Both the position numbers and the translations under genes were made by a program. Shown here one piece after another: positions 20,417 through 31,275 of a DNA stretch of 64,000 bases; the stretch's first letter is position 1, and the number at the start of each line of letters is the position of its first letter. The notes below the pieces were generated by a model. The model did no database searches, was not told the origin of the DNA, and was given only the letters and a program-made list of their open reading frames with translations. Origin of the DNA: Streptomyces sp. A0958 (GTDB lineage Bacteria; Actinomycetota; Actinomycetes; Streptomycetales; Streptomycetaceae); contig NZ_SSBK01000011.1 of NCBI RefSeq assembly GCF_004795035.1, positions 1 through 64,000 of the forward strand. The letters run 5' to 3'.

Positions 20417-21409
20417 TCAGTCCCAGGACTCGCGCGCCGCCGGCAGCCGGTCGATCTCCGCCAGGTCCCGGTCCGTCAGCGACAGCCCGGCAGCCCCGGC
20501 GTTCTCGACGGCCCAGTGCTCCTGCTTGGTGCCCGGCACCGGAACCACCTGGGGCCCCTGGTGCAGGACCCAGGCCAGGGCCACCTGCGCGGGCGTCGCC
20601 CCGTGCCGCTCGGCTATCCGGCGCAGCCCCACCACCACCGGCTGGTTCGCGGCCATCATCTCGGCCGTGAAGCGGGGATGCCTGGCCCGCAGATCCTCCG
20701 GCTCGAAACCCTGGCCCGGTGTCAGCGTCCCCGTCAGGTAGCCGTTGCCCAGGGGCATCGCGGCCAGGAAGCCCACACCACGGTCGGCACACCACGGCAG
20801 CAGCGACTCCAGCGCCTGCGGCGACCACACCGAGAGCTCCGCCTGCACCACGCTGACCGGGAAGACCTGCTGCACCCGCTCCAGCTGCCGGATCGTTCCG
20901 TCATGCATCCGCGCACCCGGCCGCCGCGCGGCCCGCGCCCCGACCGCGCACAGCCCCAGCGCCCGGACCTTGCCCGCGCCCACCAGCTCCGCCATCGCGC
21001 CCCAGGTCTCCTCGACGGGCACCTCGGGGTCGGCCCGGTGCAGCTGGTACAGGTCGATCACATCGGTCTGCAACCGCCTGAGCGAGGCGTCGCAGGCCCG
21101 TCGCACATAGCCGGGCCTGCCGTTGGCCACGATGTGCTGGTCGCCCACGAGCAGCCCGCACTTGGTGGAGACGAACGCTTCCGCGCGGCGCCCCTTCAGG
21201 GCCCGGCCCACCAGCAGTTCATTGGTGAACGGGCCGTACATGTCGGCGGTGTCGAGCAGGTCGACGCCCGCGTCGAGCGCCGCGTGCACCGCGCGCAGCG
21301 CACGGTCGCCCCGCTGCTGCGAGGCGCTGTACGCCCAGCTCATCGGCATGCAGCCGAGACCGACCGCACCCACGGCGAGCGCCGCCGCACCGAGACTCCT
21401 GCGCTCCAA
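20417..21409 (-). CDS. aldo/keto reductase
   Basis: About 330 residues from TTG 21409 (MERRSLGAAALAVGAVGLGCMPMSWAY), a start that gives the usual family N-terminus with GAAGGG upstream; the frame stays open to 21448 with GTG/TTG options. The catalytic tetrad is visible: Asp in LLDTADMYG with its Tyr four residues on, Lys in VSTKCG and His in LYQLHRAD. The C-terminal VPVPGTKQEHWAVEN loop binds NADPH. A cytosolic NADPH-dependent reductase of the AKR family; substrate unknown. It diverges from the 2-hydroxyacid dehydrogenase gene. Confidence 0.88.
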   Translation of the reverse strand: MERRSLGAAALAVGAVGLGCMPMSWAYSASQQRGDRALRAVHAALDAGVDLLDTADMYGPFTNELLVGRALKGRRAEAFVSTKCGLLVGDQHIVANGRPGYVRRACDASLRRLQTDVIDLYQLHRADPEVPVEETWGAMAELVGAGKVRALGLCAVGARAARRPGARMHDGTIRQLERVQQVFPVSVVQAELSVWSPQALESLLPWCADRGVGFLAAMPLGNGYLTGTLTPGQGFEPEDLRARHPRFTAEMMAANQPVVVGLRRIAERHGATPAQVALAWVLHQGPQVVPVPGTKQEHWAVENAGAAGLSLTDRDLAEIDRLPAARESWD

Positions 21410-21492
21410 CTCCCCGAACCCTTCCACGACCTCGCACCGCACCCCCAAAACTAACCTCTGCGCCCCACCGGGCTTCGCATAGCCTCCTGACC

Positions 21493-22455
21493 ATGACTTC
21501 CACCACGCATTCCGCCCCCGCCCCCGACGTCTGGATGCCCTTCGCGGCCGACGAGATCGAGGGGCTTCCCGAGGGCCTCACGTACCACTTCTGGGACGGC
21601 TCGCAGGACTACCCCGCCGACCCCGCCGACTGCGCCTACTACGTCGTCCCCTACATGAAGGGCCTGGAGGTCGCGGTCCGGCCGCTCGGGCGGATGAGCG
21701 GGGTGCAGGTCGTGCAGACCCTGTCGGCCGGCATCGACCACGTCGAGCCGGGCCTCGCCGGACTGCCCGCCGGAGTACGGCTGTGCAACGCCAAGGGCGT
21801 CCACGAGGCGTCCACCGCCGAGCTGACCCTCGCGCTGATCCTCGCGTCGCTGCGCGGCTTCCCCGGCTTCGTGCACGGCCAGGACAAGGAGGAGTGGCGG
21901 TCCGGCTTCTACCCGGCGCTCGCCGACAAGTCCGTGCTGATCGTGGGGTACGGATCGATCGGCTCGGCCATCGAGGACCGGCTCGCACCGTTCGAGTGCG
22001 CGCGGGTCGCGCGCGTCGCGCGCTCCGCACGGACAACCGCACGCGGACCCGTACACACGCTCGACGAACTGCCCGCACTGCTGCCCGAGGCCGACATCGT
22101 CGTCGTGTCCACCCCGCTGAACCCCTCCACGCAGGGGCTGGTGGGCGCGGACTTCCTCGGCGCGATGCGGGACGGGGCGCTGCTGGTCAACGTGGCCCGG
22201 GGCCCGGTCGTCAACACCGCGGCCCTGTTGTCCGAACTCGAGTCCGGCCGGCTGCACGCCGCCCTCGACGTCACCGACCCGGAACCGCTGCCGTCCGGCC
22301 ACCCCCTCTGGCATGCTCCGAACGTCCTCATCACCCCGCACGTCGGCGGCAGCACCTCCGCGTTCCTGCCGCGCGCCAAGCGGCTGATCGCCGGACAGCT
22401 CACCCGGTTCGCCGCGGGCGAGCCGCTGGAGAACGTCGTACGCACCACAGGCTGA
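21493..22455 (+). CDS. D-isomer-specific 2-hydroxyacid dehydrogenase family protein
   Basis: 320 residues. An N-terminal substrate-binding half, then a Rossmann NAD-binding domain with VGYGSIGSAIE (GxGxxG). The catalytic Arg is in VNVARGPVV, Glu in DVTDPEPLP and His in ITPHVGG. All three catalytic residues are present, so it should reduce a 2-oxoacid or oxidise a D-2-hydroxyacid. It is shorter than SerA and has no ACT domain. ATG 21493. It is transcribed away from the aldo/keto reductase and precedes the c-di-GMP gene by about 70 bases. Confidence 0.88.
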   Translation: MTSTTHSAPAPDVWMPFAADEIEGLPEGLTYHFWDGSQDYPADPADCAYYVVPYMKGLEVAVRPLGRMSGVQVVQTLSAGIDHVEPGLAGLPAGVRLCNAKGVHEASTAELTLALILASLRGFPGFVHGQDKEEWRSGFYPALADKSVLIVGYGSIGSAIEDRLAPFECARVARVARSARTTARGPVHTLDELPALLPEADIVVVSTPLNPSTQGLVGADFLGAMRDGALLVNVARGPVVNTAALLSELESGRLHAALDVTDPEPLPSGHPLWHAPNVLITPHVGGSTSAFLPRAKRLIAGQLTRFAAGEPLENVVRTTG

Positions 22456-22527
22456 GCACGCACCGAGCACGCCCGGCTCCGTTCCGTGGCCACAACACCG
22501 CAGGTCGTCACGGAGAGTAGAGGAACT

Positions 22528-25500
22528 ATGTCCCTGAGTGACGAGTCTGGTGTATCGTCCCGAAAGGGGGGCTGCGCCGTGGCAGGGACGGCGCCGGGGA
22601 GCCAGCCACACGCGAGGGGGGCGACGGGCGATGGACGGCCGATGGGCGAACGATCCGACACGGCGGGGCCGGCGACCGGCCAAGGAGCCGGTGTACCGGC
22701 GCCGCAGCCGGCCGGGCACCTCGGGGGCAACGCGGTGAGCGCCCCGGTGAGCACCCGCGGAGCGCTCCTCGCCCGGCAGTCCGGGACGGGCCGCACCTCC
22801 GTGCTGCTCCCGCAGCTCGTCCTCGGCCTCGTCTGCGGCGGGTACGCGGTGGGCGCGGCCACCGGCTGGGGCTCGGCCCGGTTCGCCCTGTTCATGGGCG
22901 ACTTCGGCCTCAGCTCCGCCGCCCTGGCCGCCGCCGTCTCCTGCTTCCTGTTCGCCCGCGCCGCGGACAACAGGTTCCGGCCCGCCTGGCTGCTGTTCTC
23001 GCTCTCCTCGCTGATGGCCTCGGGCGGCAACGCCGTATGGGGCTGGTACGAGTTCGTGCGCGGGGTGCCGGTGCCCAGCCCCTCCCTCGCCGACCTCTTC
23101 TACCTCTGCTTCGCGCCGCCTGCCATCGTCGGCCTCCTCGTCCTCGCCAAGAGGCCGGTCACCAGAGCGGGTTGGGTCTGCCTGGCCCTCGACTCCTGGC
23201 TGATCGGCGGCTCGCTGCTCACCCTGTCCTGGAGCCTCGCCCTCGCCCACACCGCGCACCTCGCGGACGTGGAGGGTGACAGCGTGGCCCGCGCCGCCCT
23301 CTCGCTGGCCTATCCGCTCCTGGACATCGTGCTGGTCTCCATGGTGCTCGCGCTGCACTTCCGGCGCTCCAGCGTCAACCGCGCCGCGGTCAACACCGCC
23401 ATCGCCGCGCTCGCCCTGACCGTCCTGTGCGACGCCCTGTTCACCTCGCCGCTGCTGCGCCAGACCTACCACTCCGGCCAGTTGCTCGACGCCGGCTGGT
23501 TCGCCGGCTCGCTGCTCCTCGCGTACGCCCCCTGGGGCGCGGGCGCCGCCCGTGACACGGACAGCGCCGTCCAGGACGACACCGCCGGTCCGCGCACCAC
23601 CAGCCGCCCCATCGCCGGCTCACTGGCCGCGCTGACCCCGTACCTCGCCGCGGCCGTCTGCACGCTGGGCATCCTGTACAACGTCATCGAGGGCCGCCGG
23701 GTCGACCGCGTCGTGGTCTTCACCGGGTGCACGGTGGTGCTCGCGCTCGTCGTCCGGCAGGGCATCATGCTCGTCGACAACATCGCCCTCACCCAGGAAC
23801 TGGCCCAGAAGGAGAACCACTTCCGCTCCCTGGTCCAGGGCTCCAGCGACGTCATCATGATCGCCGCCCCCAGCGGCGTCCTGCGCTACGTCAGCCCCGC
23901 GGCGGCCGGCGTCTACGGGCGGGACGCGGACGAACTGGTCGGCACCGAGCTCTCCTCGATCATCCACCCCGACGACCTGGGCCAGGTGGTCCACGAGGTG
24001 CGGCGCTTCCTCGCCGCCCCGCCCGGCGAGGAACCCACCACCCGCATCGAGTGCCGCTTCCGCTCCGGCTCCGGCGACTGGCTGAACGTCGAGTCCACCG
24101 TCAACCGCCATCAGGGCGGACTGATCCTCAACAGCCGGGACGTCACCGAACGGGTCCGCCTCCAGGCCCAGTTGCAGCACAACGCCGAGCACGACCCGCT
24201 CACCGACCTGCCCAACCGGGCGCTGTTCACCACCCGCGTCCGCCAGGCGCTCGGCGGACGCCGGTCCGGGGACGCGGGCACCGCCGTGCTCTTCATCGAC
24301 CTCGACGGCTTCAAGGCGGCCAACGACCGGCTCGGCCACCAGGCGGGCGACGAACTGCTCATCCAGGCCGCCCGCCGCCTCCAGGAGGCCGTCCGGGCCG
24401 GGGACACCGCCGCCCGCCTCGGGGGCGACGAGTTCGCCGCCCTCATCGTCGGCGACGGCAGCCACGAGCAGAACGCCCGCGAGTACCAGGTCCACGAGAT
24501 CGCCGACCGGCTGCGCCTCACGCTCTCCGAGCCCTACCGCGTCGGGGCCGGCGAGGTCCGGGTCACCGCCTCCATCGGCGTCGCCTTCGCGGAGCCCGGC
24601 ATCACCCCCAACGACCTCATGCGCAACGCTGACCTCGCCATGTACCGCGCCAAGGCGGGCGGCAAGAACCGCGTCGAGCTGTACGCCCCGCAGATGCAGG
24701 CCGACGTCGTACGCCGCTCCGAGCTGGCGACCCGGCTGCGCGGCGCCCTGCGCGACGGCGAGTTCGCGCTGCTCCACCAGCCCGTGGTGCACCTGGCCAG
24801 CGGCACGGTCGCGGCCGTCGCCGCCCAGGCCCGCTGGCGCTCGGCCCAGGGCATCCTGTTCACCCCCGCCGAGTTCCTGCGGATCGCCGAGGACAGCGAC
24901 CGCACCGCCGAGCTGGGCCGCTGGCTCCTCGAAGAGGCCGTGGAGCAGGCCGCCGACCGGGCCAGGGCCGGCCACCAGGTCTCCGTCGCCGTCCGCCTCC
25001 CGGCCCGCAGGCTGCTCGACCGCGCGCTGCCGGCCGCCTCCGTCGAGGCGCTGCTCACGCGGTACGGCCTGCCGTCCGGAGCGCTCATGATCGAGGTCGC
25101 GGACAGCGATCCGCGGGTCTCCCTCGAGGACCTGGAACAGCGCCTGGCCGCCCTGCGCCGCCTCGGGGTGAGGATCGCGCTCGACGGCTTCGGCAGCGGT
25201 TACGCGGCGATAAACGCCCTGCGCCGGCTCCCCATCGACGTACTCAAACTGGACCGCGGCCTGGTCGAGGGCGTGGTCGAGTCCGCCCGGCTGCACAAGA
25301 TCACCAGCGGCCTGCTGCGGATCGCCTGCGACCTCGGCATGCAGTCCGTGGCCGACGGTGTCGACGTCCCCGAACAGGTCCTCGCCCTGCGCGCCATGGG
25401 CTGTACGCACGGCCAGGGGATGGCCTTCTCCGGGCCGCTCGACGAATACCGGCTGCGCCGCGCCCTGGTCCGCGGTACGTTCCCGGTGCCCGGCGGCGTG

Positions 25501-25581
25501 CCCGCGCAGCCGGTCCTGACGGGCGGTTCCGTCCCGTCGCTCACCGGTTCACATGGTGAGACACCCGTCCCACCCACTTGA
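22528..25581 (+). CDS. cdgC: membrane PAS-GGDEF-degenerate EAL protein (CdgC-type diguanylate cyclase)
   Basis: 1,017 residues from ATG 22528, which has GAGG 5 bases upstream; GTG 22486 in frame lacks a site. An N-terminal disordered region is followed by about nine hydrophobic helices (about 85-395) and a PAS domain (SLVQGSSDVIMIAAPSG..., about 425-535). The GGDEF domain has the active motif at 632-636 and an inhibitory RxxD site (RAGD, 623-626). The EAL domain is degenerate: EAL reads AAQ (765-767), DDFG reads DGFG and VAEGVE reads VADGVD, so phosphodiesterase activity is unlikely. A diguanylate cyclase is inferred. From memory, the gene upstream of ilvB in Streptomyces is CdgC. Confidence 0.87.
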   Translation: MSLSDESGVSSRKGGCAVAGTAPGSQPHARGATGDGRPMGERSDTAGPATGQGAGVPAPQPAGHLGGNAVSAPVSTRGALLARQSGTGRTSVLLPQLVLGLVCGGYAVGAATGWGSARFALFMGDFGLSSAALAAAVSCFLFARAADNRFRPAWLLFSLSSLMASGGNAVWGWYEFVRGVPVPSPSLADLFYLCFAPPAIVGLLVLAKRPVTRAGWVCLALDSWLIGGSLLTLSWSLALAHTAHLADVEGDSVARAALSLAYPLLDIVLVSMVLALHFRRSSVNRAAVNTAIAALALTVLCDALFTSPLLRQTYHSGQLLDAGWFAGSLLLAYAPWGAGAARDTDSAVQDDTAGPRTTSRPIAGSLAALTPYLAAAVCTLGILYNVIEGRRVDRVVVFTGCTVVLALVVRQGIMLVDNIALTQELAQKENHFRSLVQGSSDVIMIAAPSGVLRYVSPAAAGVYGRDADELVGTELSSIIHPDDLGQVVHEVRRFLAAPPGEEPTTRIECRFRSGSGDWLNVESTVNRHQGGLILNSRDVTERVRLQAQLQHNAEHDPLTDLPNRALFTTRVRQALGGRRSGDAGTAVLFIDLDGFKAANDRLGHQAGDELLIQAARRLQEAVRAGDTAARLGGDEFAALIVGDGSHEQNAREYQVHEIADRLRLTLSEPYRVGAGEVRVTASIGVAFAEPGITPNDLMRNADLAMYRAKAGGKNRVELYAPQMQADVVRRSELATRLRGALRDGEFALLHQPVVHLASGTVAAVAAQARWRSAQGILFTPAEFLRIAEDSDRTAELGRWLLEEAVEQAADRARAGHQVSVAVRLPARRLLDRALPAASVEALLTRYGLPSGALMIEVADSDPRVSLEDLEQRLAALRRLGVRIALDGFGSGYAAINALRRLPIDVLKLDRGLVEGVVESARLHKITSGLLRIACDLGMQSVADGVDVPEQVLALRAMGCTHGQGMAFSGPLDEYRLRRALVRGTFPVPGGVPAQPVLTGGSVPSLTGSHGETPVPPT

Positions 25582-25614
25582 CACCCCGCGTGCGTCGGAG
25601 AGAGGGTCAATGCC

Positions 25615-25656
25615 ATGCGCACCCGAATTCTCGTACTTGGAAAGCGCGTCGGCTGA
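25615..25656 (+). CDS. ilvB leader peptide (branched-chain amino-acid attenuator)
   Basis: A 13-residue peptide, MRTRILVLGKRVG, from ATG 25615 behind GAGAGAGGG. The consecutive Ile-Leu-Val-Leu codons are ATT, CTC, GTA and CTT; three of the four are codons rarely used in this G+C-rich genome, which makes stalling sensitive to charged-tRNA supply. It lies 44 bases before a U-tailed hairpin and about 150 bases before ilvB, the layout of transcription attenuation. Another ATG at 25610 in a different frame has a poorer spacing to the ribosome-binding site. Confidence 0.85.
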   Translation: MRTRILVLGKRVG

Positions 25657-25700
25657 AGCAGGGTCCCTCCATGACACTCTGCAGACCGCACCGGCGCGCT

Positions 25701-25734
25701 CCCCTCGCTTGCCTCACGGCACGAGGGGTTTTTT
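25701..25734 (+). terminator. attenuator terminator upstream of ilvB
   Basis: CCCCTCG (25701-25707) pairs with CGAGGGG (25722-25728), with an inner TGCC/GGCA stem, followed directly by six T (25729-25734). The segment AGCGCGTCGG inside the leader peptide (25643-25652) can pair, with one G-U, with CCGGCGCGCT (25691-25700) right in front of the terminator. This gives a ribosome-position-dependent switch. Confidence 0.85.
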
Positions 25735-25802
25735 GTTGCACCGAACCTCGCAAAACGTCGTAAAACACTCGCAGAAACCTCAGCTTCGAGAAGAGAATGC
25801 CG

Positions 25803-27653
25803 ATGACCGAGCAGGCCACCGGGGCCCACCATCCCCAGCCGCGGGCCCGTAACGGCGGATCGTCCTCCGCCACCGTTGAGCACCTCACGGGCGCGCAGTC
25901 CCTCATCCGTTCTCTCGAGGAAGTCGGGGCCGACACGGTATTCGGCCTCCCCGGCGGCTGCATCCTCCCGGCGTACGACCCGCTGATGGACTCCACCCGG
26001 GTCCGCCACATCCTGGTCCGCCACGAGCAGGGTGCGGGCCACGCGGCCACCGGCTACGCGCAGGCCACCGGCCGGGTCGGGGTCTGCATGGTCACCTCGG
26101 GTCCCGGTGCCACCAACCTCGTGACGCCGATCGCCGACGCGGCCATGGACTCCGTGCCCATGGTCGCGATCACCGGCCAGGTGGCCTCCGGTGCCATCGG
26201 TACGGACGCCTTCCAGGAAGCCGACATCTGCGGCATCACCATGCCGATCACGAAGCACAACTTCCTGGTCACCCGCGCCGAGGACATCGCGCACACGATC
26301 GCCGAGGCATTCCACATCGCCTCCACCGGACGCCCCGGCCCCGTTCTCGTCGACATCGCCAAGGACGCGCTGCAGTCGAAGACCGCCTTCAGCTGGCCGC
26401 CGGTCATGGACCTGCCCGGCTACCGCCCGGTGACCAAGCCGCACGCCAAGCAGATCCGCGAGGCCGCCAAGCTCATCACCCAGGCCAAGCGCCCGGTGCT
26501 GTACGTCGGCGGCGGCGTCATGAAGGCCGGGGCCACCGCCGAACTCAAGGTGCTGGCCGAGCTGACCGGGGCGCCCGTCACCACCACCCTGATGGCGCTC
26601 GGCTCCTTCCCCGACAGCCACCCGCTGCACGTGGGAATGCCCGGTATGCACGGTGCGGTCACCGCCGTCACCGCGCTGCAGAAGGCCGACCTGATCGTCG
26701 CGCTCGGCGCCCGGTTCGACGACCGGGTCACCGGCAAGCTGGACAGCTTCGCCCCGTACGCCAAGATCGTCCACGCGGACATCGACCCGGCGGAGATCGG
26801 CAAGAACCGCGCGGCCGACGTCCCGATCGTCGGTGACGCCCGCGAGGTCATCGCCGACCTCGTCCAGGCCGTCCAGGCCGAGCACACCGAGGGCAACACC
26901 GGCGACTACACCGCCTGGTGGAAGGACCTCAACCGCTGGCGCGAGACCTACCCGCTCGGCTACGACCTCCCCGAGGACGGCAGCCTCTCCCCGCAGCAGG
27001 TCATCCAGCGCATCGGTGAACTCGCCCCGCCGGACACCATCTTCGCCGCGGGCGTCGGCCAGCACCAGATGTGGGCCTCGCACTTCATCCAGTACGAGCA
27101 GCCCTCCACCTGGCTGAACTCCGGCGGCGCCGGGACGATGGGCTACGCGGTCCCCGCCGCGATGGGCGCCAAGGCCGGCATGCCCGACCGCACGGTCTGG
27201 GCGATCGACGGCGACGGCTGCTTCCAGATGACAAATCAGGAGCTCACCACCTGCGCCCTGAACAACATCCCGGTCAAGATCGCCATCATCAACAACGGCG
27301 CGCTCGGGATGGTCCGCCAGTGGCAGACCCTCTTCTACAACCAGCGGTACTCCAACACCGTGCTGCACTCCGGCGCCGACACGGACGGCAACGCGGCGAA
27401 GGGCACCCGGGTGCCGGACTTCGTCAAGCTCTCCGAGGCCATGGGCTGCTACGCGCTCCGCTGCGAGGACCCGGCCGACCTGGACAAGGTCATCGCCGAG
27501 GCCAACGCGGTCAACGACCGCCCGGTCGTCGTCGACTTCATCGTCCACGAGGACGCCATGGTGTGGCCGATGGTCGCCGCCGGCACCTCCAACGACGAGG
27601 TCATGGCCGCCCGCGGCGTCCGCCCCGACTTCGGCGACAACGAAGACGACTGA
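25803..27653 (+). CDS. ilvB: acetolactate synthase large subunit
   Basis: 616 residues from ATG 25803; ATG 25797 two codons earlier sits too close to the AGAAGAG site. It condenses two pyruvates to 2-acetolactate, or pyruvate with 2-oxobutyrate to 2-aceto-2-hydroxybutyrate, the first shared step to Val, Leu and Ile. The ThDP-activating Glu is in [12 protein letters not shown] central FAD-binding domain follows, and the C-terminal ThDP/Mg motif runs from [11 protein letters not shown] to IINN. It is preceded by the leader peptide and attenuator at 25615-25734 and followed at 23 bases by ilvN, so the operon should be repressed when branched-chain amino acids are plentiful. Confidence 0.97.
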   Translation: MTEQATGAHHPQPRARNGGSSSATVEHLTGAQSLIRSLEEVGADTVFGLPGGCILPAYDPLMDSTRVRHILVRHEQGAGHAATGYAQATGRVGVCMVTSGPGATNLVTPIADAAMDSVPMVAITGQVASGAIGTDAFQEADICGITMPITKHNFLVTRAEDIAHTIAEAFHIASTGRPGPVLVDIAKDALQSKTAFSWPPVMDLPGYRPVTKPHAKQIREAAKLITQAKRPVLYVGGGVMKAGATAELKVLAELTGAPVTTTLMALGSFPDSHPLHVGMPGMHGAVTAVTALQKADLIVALGARFDDRVTGKLDSFAPYAKIVHADIDPAEIGKNRAADVPIVGDAREVIADLVQAVQAEHTEGNTGDYTAWWKDLNRWRETYPLGYDLPEDGSLSPQQVIQRIGELAPPDTIFAAGVGQHQMWASHFIQYEQPSTWLNSGGAGTMGYAVPAAMGAKAGMPDRTVWAIDGDGCFQMTNQELTTCALNNIPVKIAIINNGALGMVRQWQTLFYNQRYSNTVLHSGADTDGNAAKGTRVPDFVKLSEAMGCYALRCEDPADLDKVIAEANAVNDRPVVVDFIVHEDAMVWPMVAAGTSNDEVMAARGVRPDFGDNEDD

Positions 27654-27676
27654 GAGACAGAGAGAGACCGACTTCC

Positions 27677-28204
27677 ATGTCCACCAAGCACACGCTCTCC
27701 GTCCTGGTCGAGAACAAGCCCGGTGTCCTGGCCAGGATCACCGCCCTGTTCTCCCGCCGCGGCTTCAACATCGACTCGCTCGCGGTCGGTACCACCGAAC
27801 ACCCCGACATCTCCCGCATCACCATCGTCGTGAATGTCGAGGACCTGCCCCTGGAGCAGGTGACCAAGCAGCTCAACAAGCTGGTCAACGTCCTGAAGAT
27901 CGTCGAACTCGAGCCCTCCGCTGCGATCCAGCGCGAACTCGTCCTGGTGAAGGTCCGCGCCGACAACGAGACCCGCTCCCAAATCGTCGAGATCGTCCAG
28001 CTGTTCCGCGCCAAGACCGTCGACGTCTCGCCCGAGGCCGTCACGATCGAGGCGACCGGCGGTGCCGACAAGCTGGAGGCGATGCTCAAGATGCTGGAGC
28101 AGTACGGCATCAAGGAACTCGTCCAGTCCGGCACCATCGCCATAGGACGTGGCGCGCGCTCGATCACCGACCGGTCCCTGCGCGCCCTGGACCGCACGGC
28201 GTAA
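27677..28204 (+). CDS. ilvN: acetolactate synthase small (regulatory) subunit
   Basis: 175 residues. An N-terminal ACT domain (TLSVLVENKPGVLARITALFSRRGFNIDSLAVG) binds valine and gives feedback inhibition. A C-terminal ALS_ss_C domain (about 85-160) contacts the catalytic subunit. Length and order match IlvN/IlvH. ATG 27677 follows an AGAGAGA site, 23 bases after ilvB, so cotranscription with ilvB is near certain. Confidence 0.97.
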   Translation: MSTKHTLSVLVENKPGVLARITALFSRRGFNIDSLAVGTTEHPDISRITIVVNVEDLPLEQVTKQLNKLVNVLKIVELEPSAAIQRELVLVKVRADNETRSQIVEIVQLFRAKTVDVSPEAVTIEATGGADKLEAMLKMLEQYGIKELVQSGTIAIGRGARSITDRSLRALDRTA

Positions 28205-29323
<1,119 letters not shown>

Positions 29324-29331
29324 CACCGGTG

Positions 29332-29363
29332 CCCCGGGGGCGGGTCCCGGCCCGCCCCCGGGG
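29332..29363 (+). terminator. terminator after ilvC
   Basis: Perfect 13-bp stem, CCCCGGGGGCGGG (29332-29344) with its complement at 29351-29363, around a six-base loop, starting nine bases after the ilvC stop. Confidence 0.85.
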
Positions 29364-29584
29364 TCACTTCACCGCTGGAAGAGGCGGCGTCGTACGTGTG
29401 TACAAGTCGGCCGGTCTCATGCGGGTGATCCTTTCGAAGGGGCGCGGCAAGCCTCCTCGCGCATGACTACACTTCTCCACATACACGCGTCAGGCCCACA
29501 GTGTCGTGCGTCTTCCACGCGGCAAGCCCCTCCACGCCTGCGGCCGTCGGGACGGCCGTCCGCACTGGATCTGTGAGGACTCAC

Positions 29585-31177
29585 GTGAGCTCGAAACCTG
29601 TCGTACTCATCGCTGAAGAGCTGTCGCCCGCCACGGTGGACGCCCTGGGCCCGGACTTCGAGATCCGGCACTGCAACGGCGCGGACCGCGCCGAACTCAT
29701 CCCCGCGATCGCCGATGTCGACGCCATCCTGGTGCGTTCCGCCACCAAGGTCGACGCCGAGGCCATCGCCGCCGCGAAGAAGCTGAAGGTCGTCGCCCGC
29801 GCGGGCGTCGGTCTGGACAACGTCGACGTCTCCTCGGCCACCAAGGCCGGCGTGATGGTCGTCAACGCGCCGACCTCCAACATCGTCACCGCCGCCGAGC
29901 TGGCCTGCGGTCTGCTCGTGGCCACCGCGCGCCACATCCCGCAGGCCAACACCGCTCTGAAGAACGGCGAGTGGAAGCGCTCGAAGTACACCGGCGTCGA
30001 GCTGAGCGAGAAGACCCTCGGTGTCGTCGGCCTCGGCCGCATCGGCGTCCTGGTCGCCCAGCGCATGTCGGCCTTCGGCATGAAGATCGTCGCCTACGAC
30101 CCCTACGTGCAGCCCGCGCGCGCCGCGCAGATGGGCGTCAAGCTCCTCTCGCTGGACGAACTGCTCGAGGTCTCCGACTTCATCACCGTGCACCTGCCCA
30201 AGACCCCGGAGACGCTCGGTCTGATCGGCGACGAGGCCCTGCACAAGGTGAAGCCCACCGTGCGCATCGTCAACGCCGCGCGCGGCGGCATCGTGGACGA
30301 GGAGGCGCTGGCCTCCGCGCTCAAGGAGGGCCGCGTCGCCGGCGCCGGCCTCGACGTGTACGCGAAGGAGCCCTGCACGGACTCCCCGCTGTTCCAGTTC
30401 GACCAGGTCGTCTGCACCCCGCACCTCGGCGCCTCCACCGACGAGGCCCAGGAGAAGGCGGGCATCGCGGTCGCCAAGTCGGTGCGCCTCGCGCTCGCCG
30501 GTGAGCTGGTGCCGGACGCGGTCAACGTCCAGGGCGGCGTCATCGCCGAGGACGTGCGCCCCGGGCTGCCGCTCGCCGAGAAGCTCGGCCGGATCTTCAC
30601 GGCGCTCGCCGGTGAGGTCGCGGCCCGCCTCGACGTCGAGGTCTACGGCGAGATCACCCAGCACGACGTCAAGGTGCTCGAACTCTCCGCGCTCAAGGGC
30701 GTCTTCGAGGACGTCGTGGACGAGACCGTGTCGTACGTCAACGCCCCGCTGTTCGCGCAGGAGCGCGGGGTCGAGGTCCGCCTCACCACCAGCTCCGAGT
30801 CGCCCGAGCACCGCAACGTGGTCACCGTCCGCGGCACGCTGGCCGACGGCCAGGAGGTCGCGGTCTCCGGCACGCTGGCCGGCCCCAAGCACCTCCAGAA
30901 GATCGTCGCCATCGGTGAGCACGACGTGGACCTGGCGCTCGCCGACCACATGCTCGTGCTGCGTTACGAGGACCGCCCCGGCGTCGTCGGCGCGGTCGGC
31001 AAGATCCTCGGCGAGGCCGGGCTGAACATCGCGGGCATGCAGGTCTCCCGCGCCGACGTGGGCGGCGAGGCGCTGGTCGTCCTCACCGTCGACGACGACG
31101 TCCCGCCGTCGGTGCTGGCCGAGATCTCCGCGGAGATCGGCGCGGCCTCGGCCCGCTCGGTGAACCTCACCGACTGA
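29585..31177 (+). CDS. serA: D-3-phosphoglycerate dehydrogenase
   Basis: 530 residues, the long type-1 form: substrate and NAD domains (about 1-310), an allosteric substrate-binding domain, and a C-terminal ACT domain (about 455-530) for serine feedback. It commits 3-phosphoglycerate to serine. Motifs: ARAGVGLDNVDV, VGLGRIGVLVAQR (NAD), catalytic Arg in VNAARGGIVDE, Glu in KEPC and His in TPHLGAST. GTG 29585 with GAGGA 6 bases upstream gives the standard N-terminus. The 261-base gap before it holds the ilvC terminator and probably the serA promoter; no further gene is seen there. Confidence 0.97.
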   Translation: MSSKPVVLIAEELSPATVDALGPDFEIRHCNGADRAELIPAIADVDAILVRSATKVDAEAIAAAKKLKVVARAGVGLDNVDVSSATKAGVMVVNAPTSNIVTAAELACGLLVATARHIPQANTALKNGEWKRSKYTGVELSEKTLGVVGLGRIGVLVAQRMSAFGMKIVAYDPYVQPARAAQMGVKLLSLDELLEVSDFITVHLPKTPETLGLIGDEALHKVKPTVRIVNAARGGIVDEEALASALKEGRVAGAGLDVYAKEPCTDSPLFQFDQVVCTPHLGASTDEAQEKAGIAVAKSVRLALAGELVPDAVNVQGGVIAEDVRPGLPLAEKLGRIFTALAGEVAARLDVEVYGEITQHDVKVLELSALKGVFEDVVDETVSYVNAPLFAQERGVEVRLTTSSESPEHRNVVTVRGTLADGQEVAVSGTLAGPKHLQKIVAIGEHDVDLALADHMLVLRYEDRPGVVGAVGKILGEAGLNIAGMQVSRADVGGEALVVLTVDDDVPPSVLAEISAEIGAASARSVNLTD

Positions 31178-31214
31178 GACACCCCGCCTCCGGCCCCCGT
31201 GTCCGGCAGGTGAC

Positions 31215-31267
31215 CGTACCCGGCATTTAGACGCGCGTCTTACACAAACGTCTGCATGCCGGGTACG
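31215..31267 (+). promoter_or_regulatory. nested palindromes in front of the TetR gene
   Basis: Outer 12-base arms CGTACCCGGCAT (31215-31226) and ATGCCGGGTACG (31256-31267) flank a 12-bp perfect palindrome AGACGCGCGTCT (31229-31240). The block ends 8 bases before the start codon, as expected for an autoregulated TetR operator. The inner core GAC-N4-GTC recurs at 33115-33160. Confidence 0.65.
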
Positions 31268-31275
31268 CTGCTGCC

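Noticed and set aside
25553..25852. 99-codon frame overlapping the ilvB leader peptide and attenuator
   Set aside because: It runs through the terminator hairpin and into ilvB in another frame. The 13-residue frame has the better ribosome-binding-site spacing and meaningful codons.
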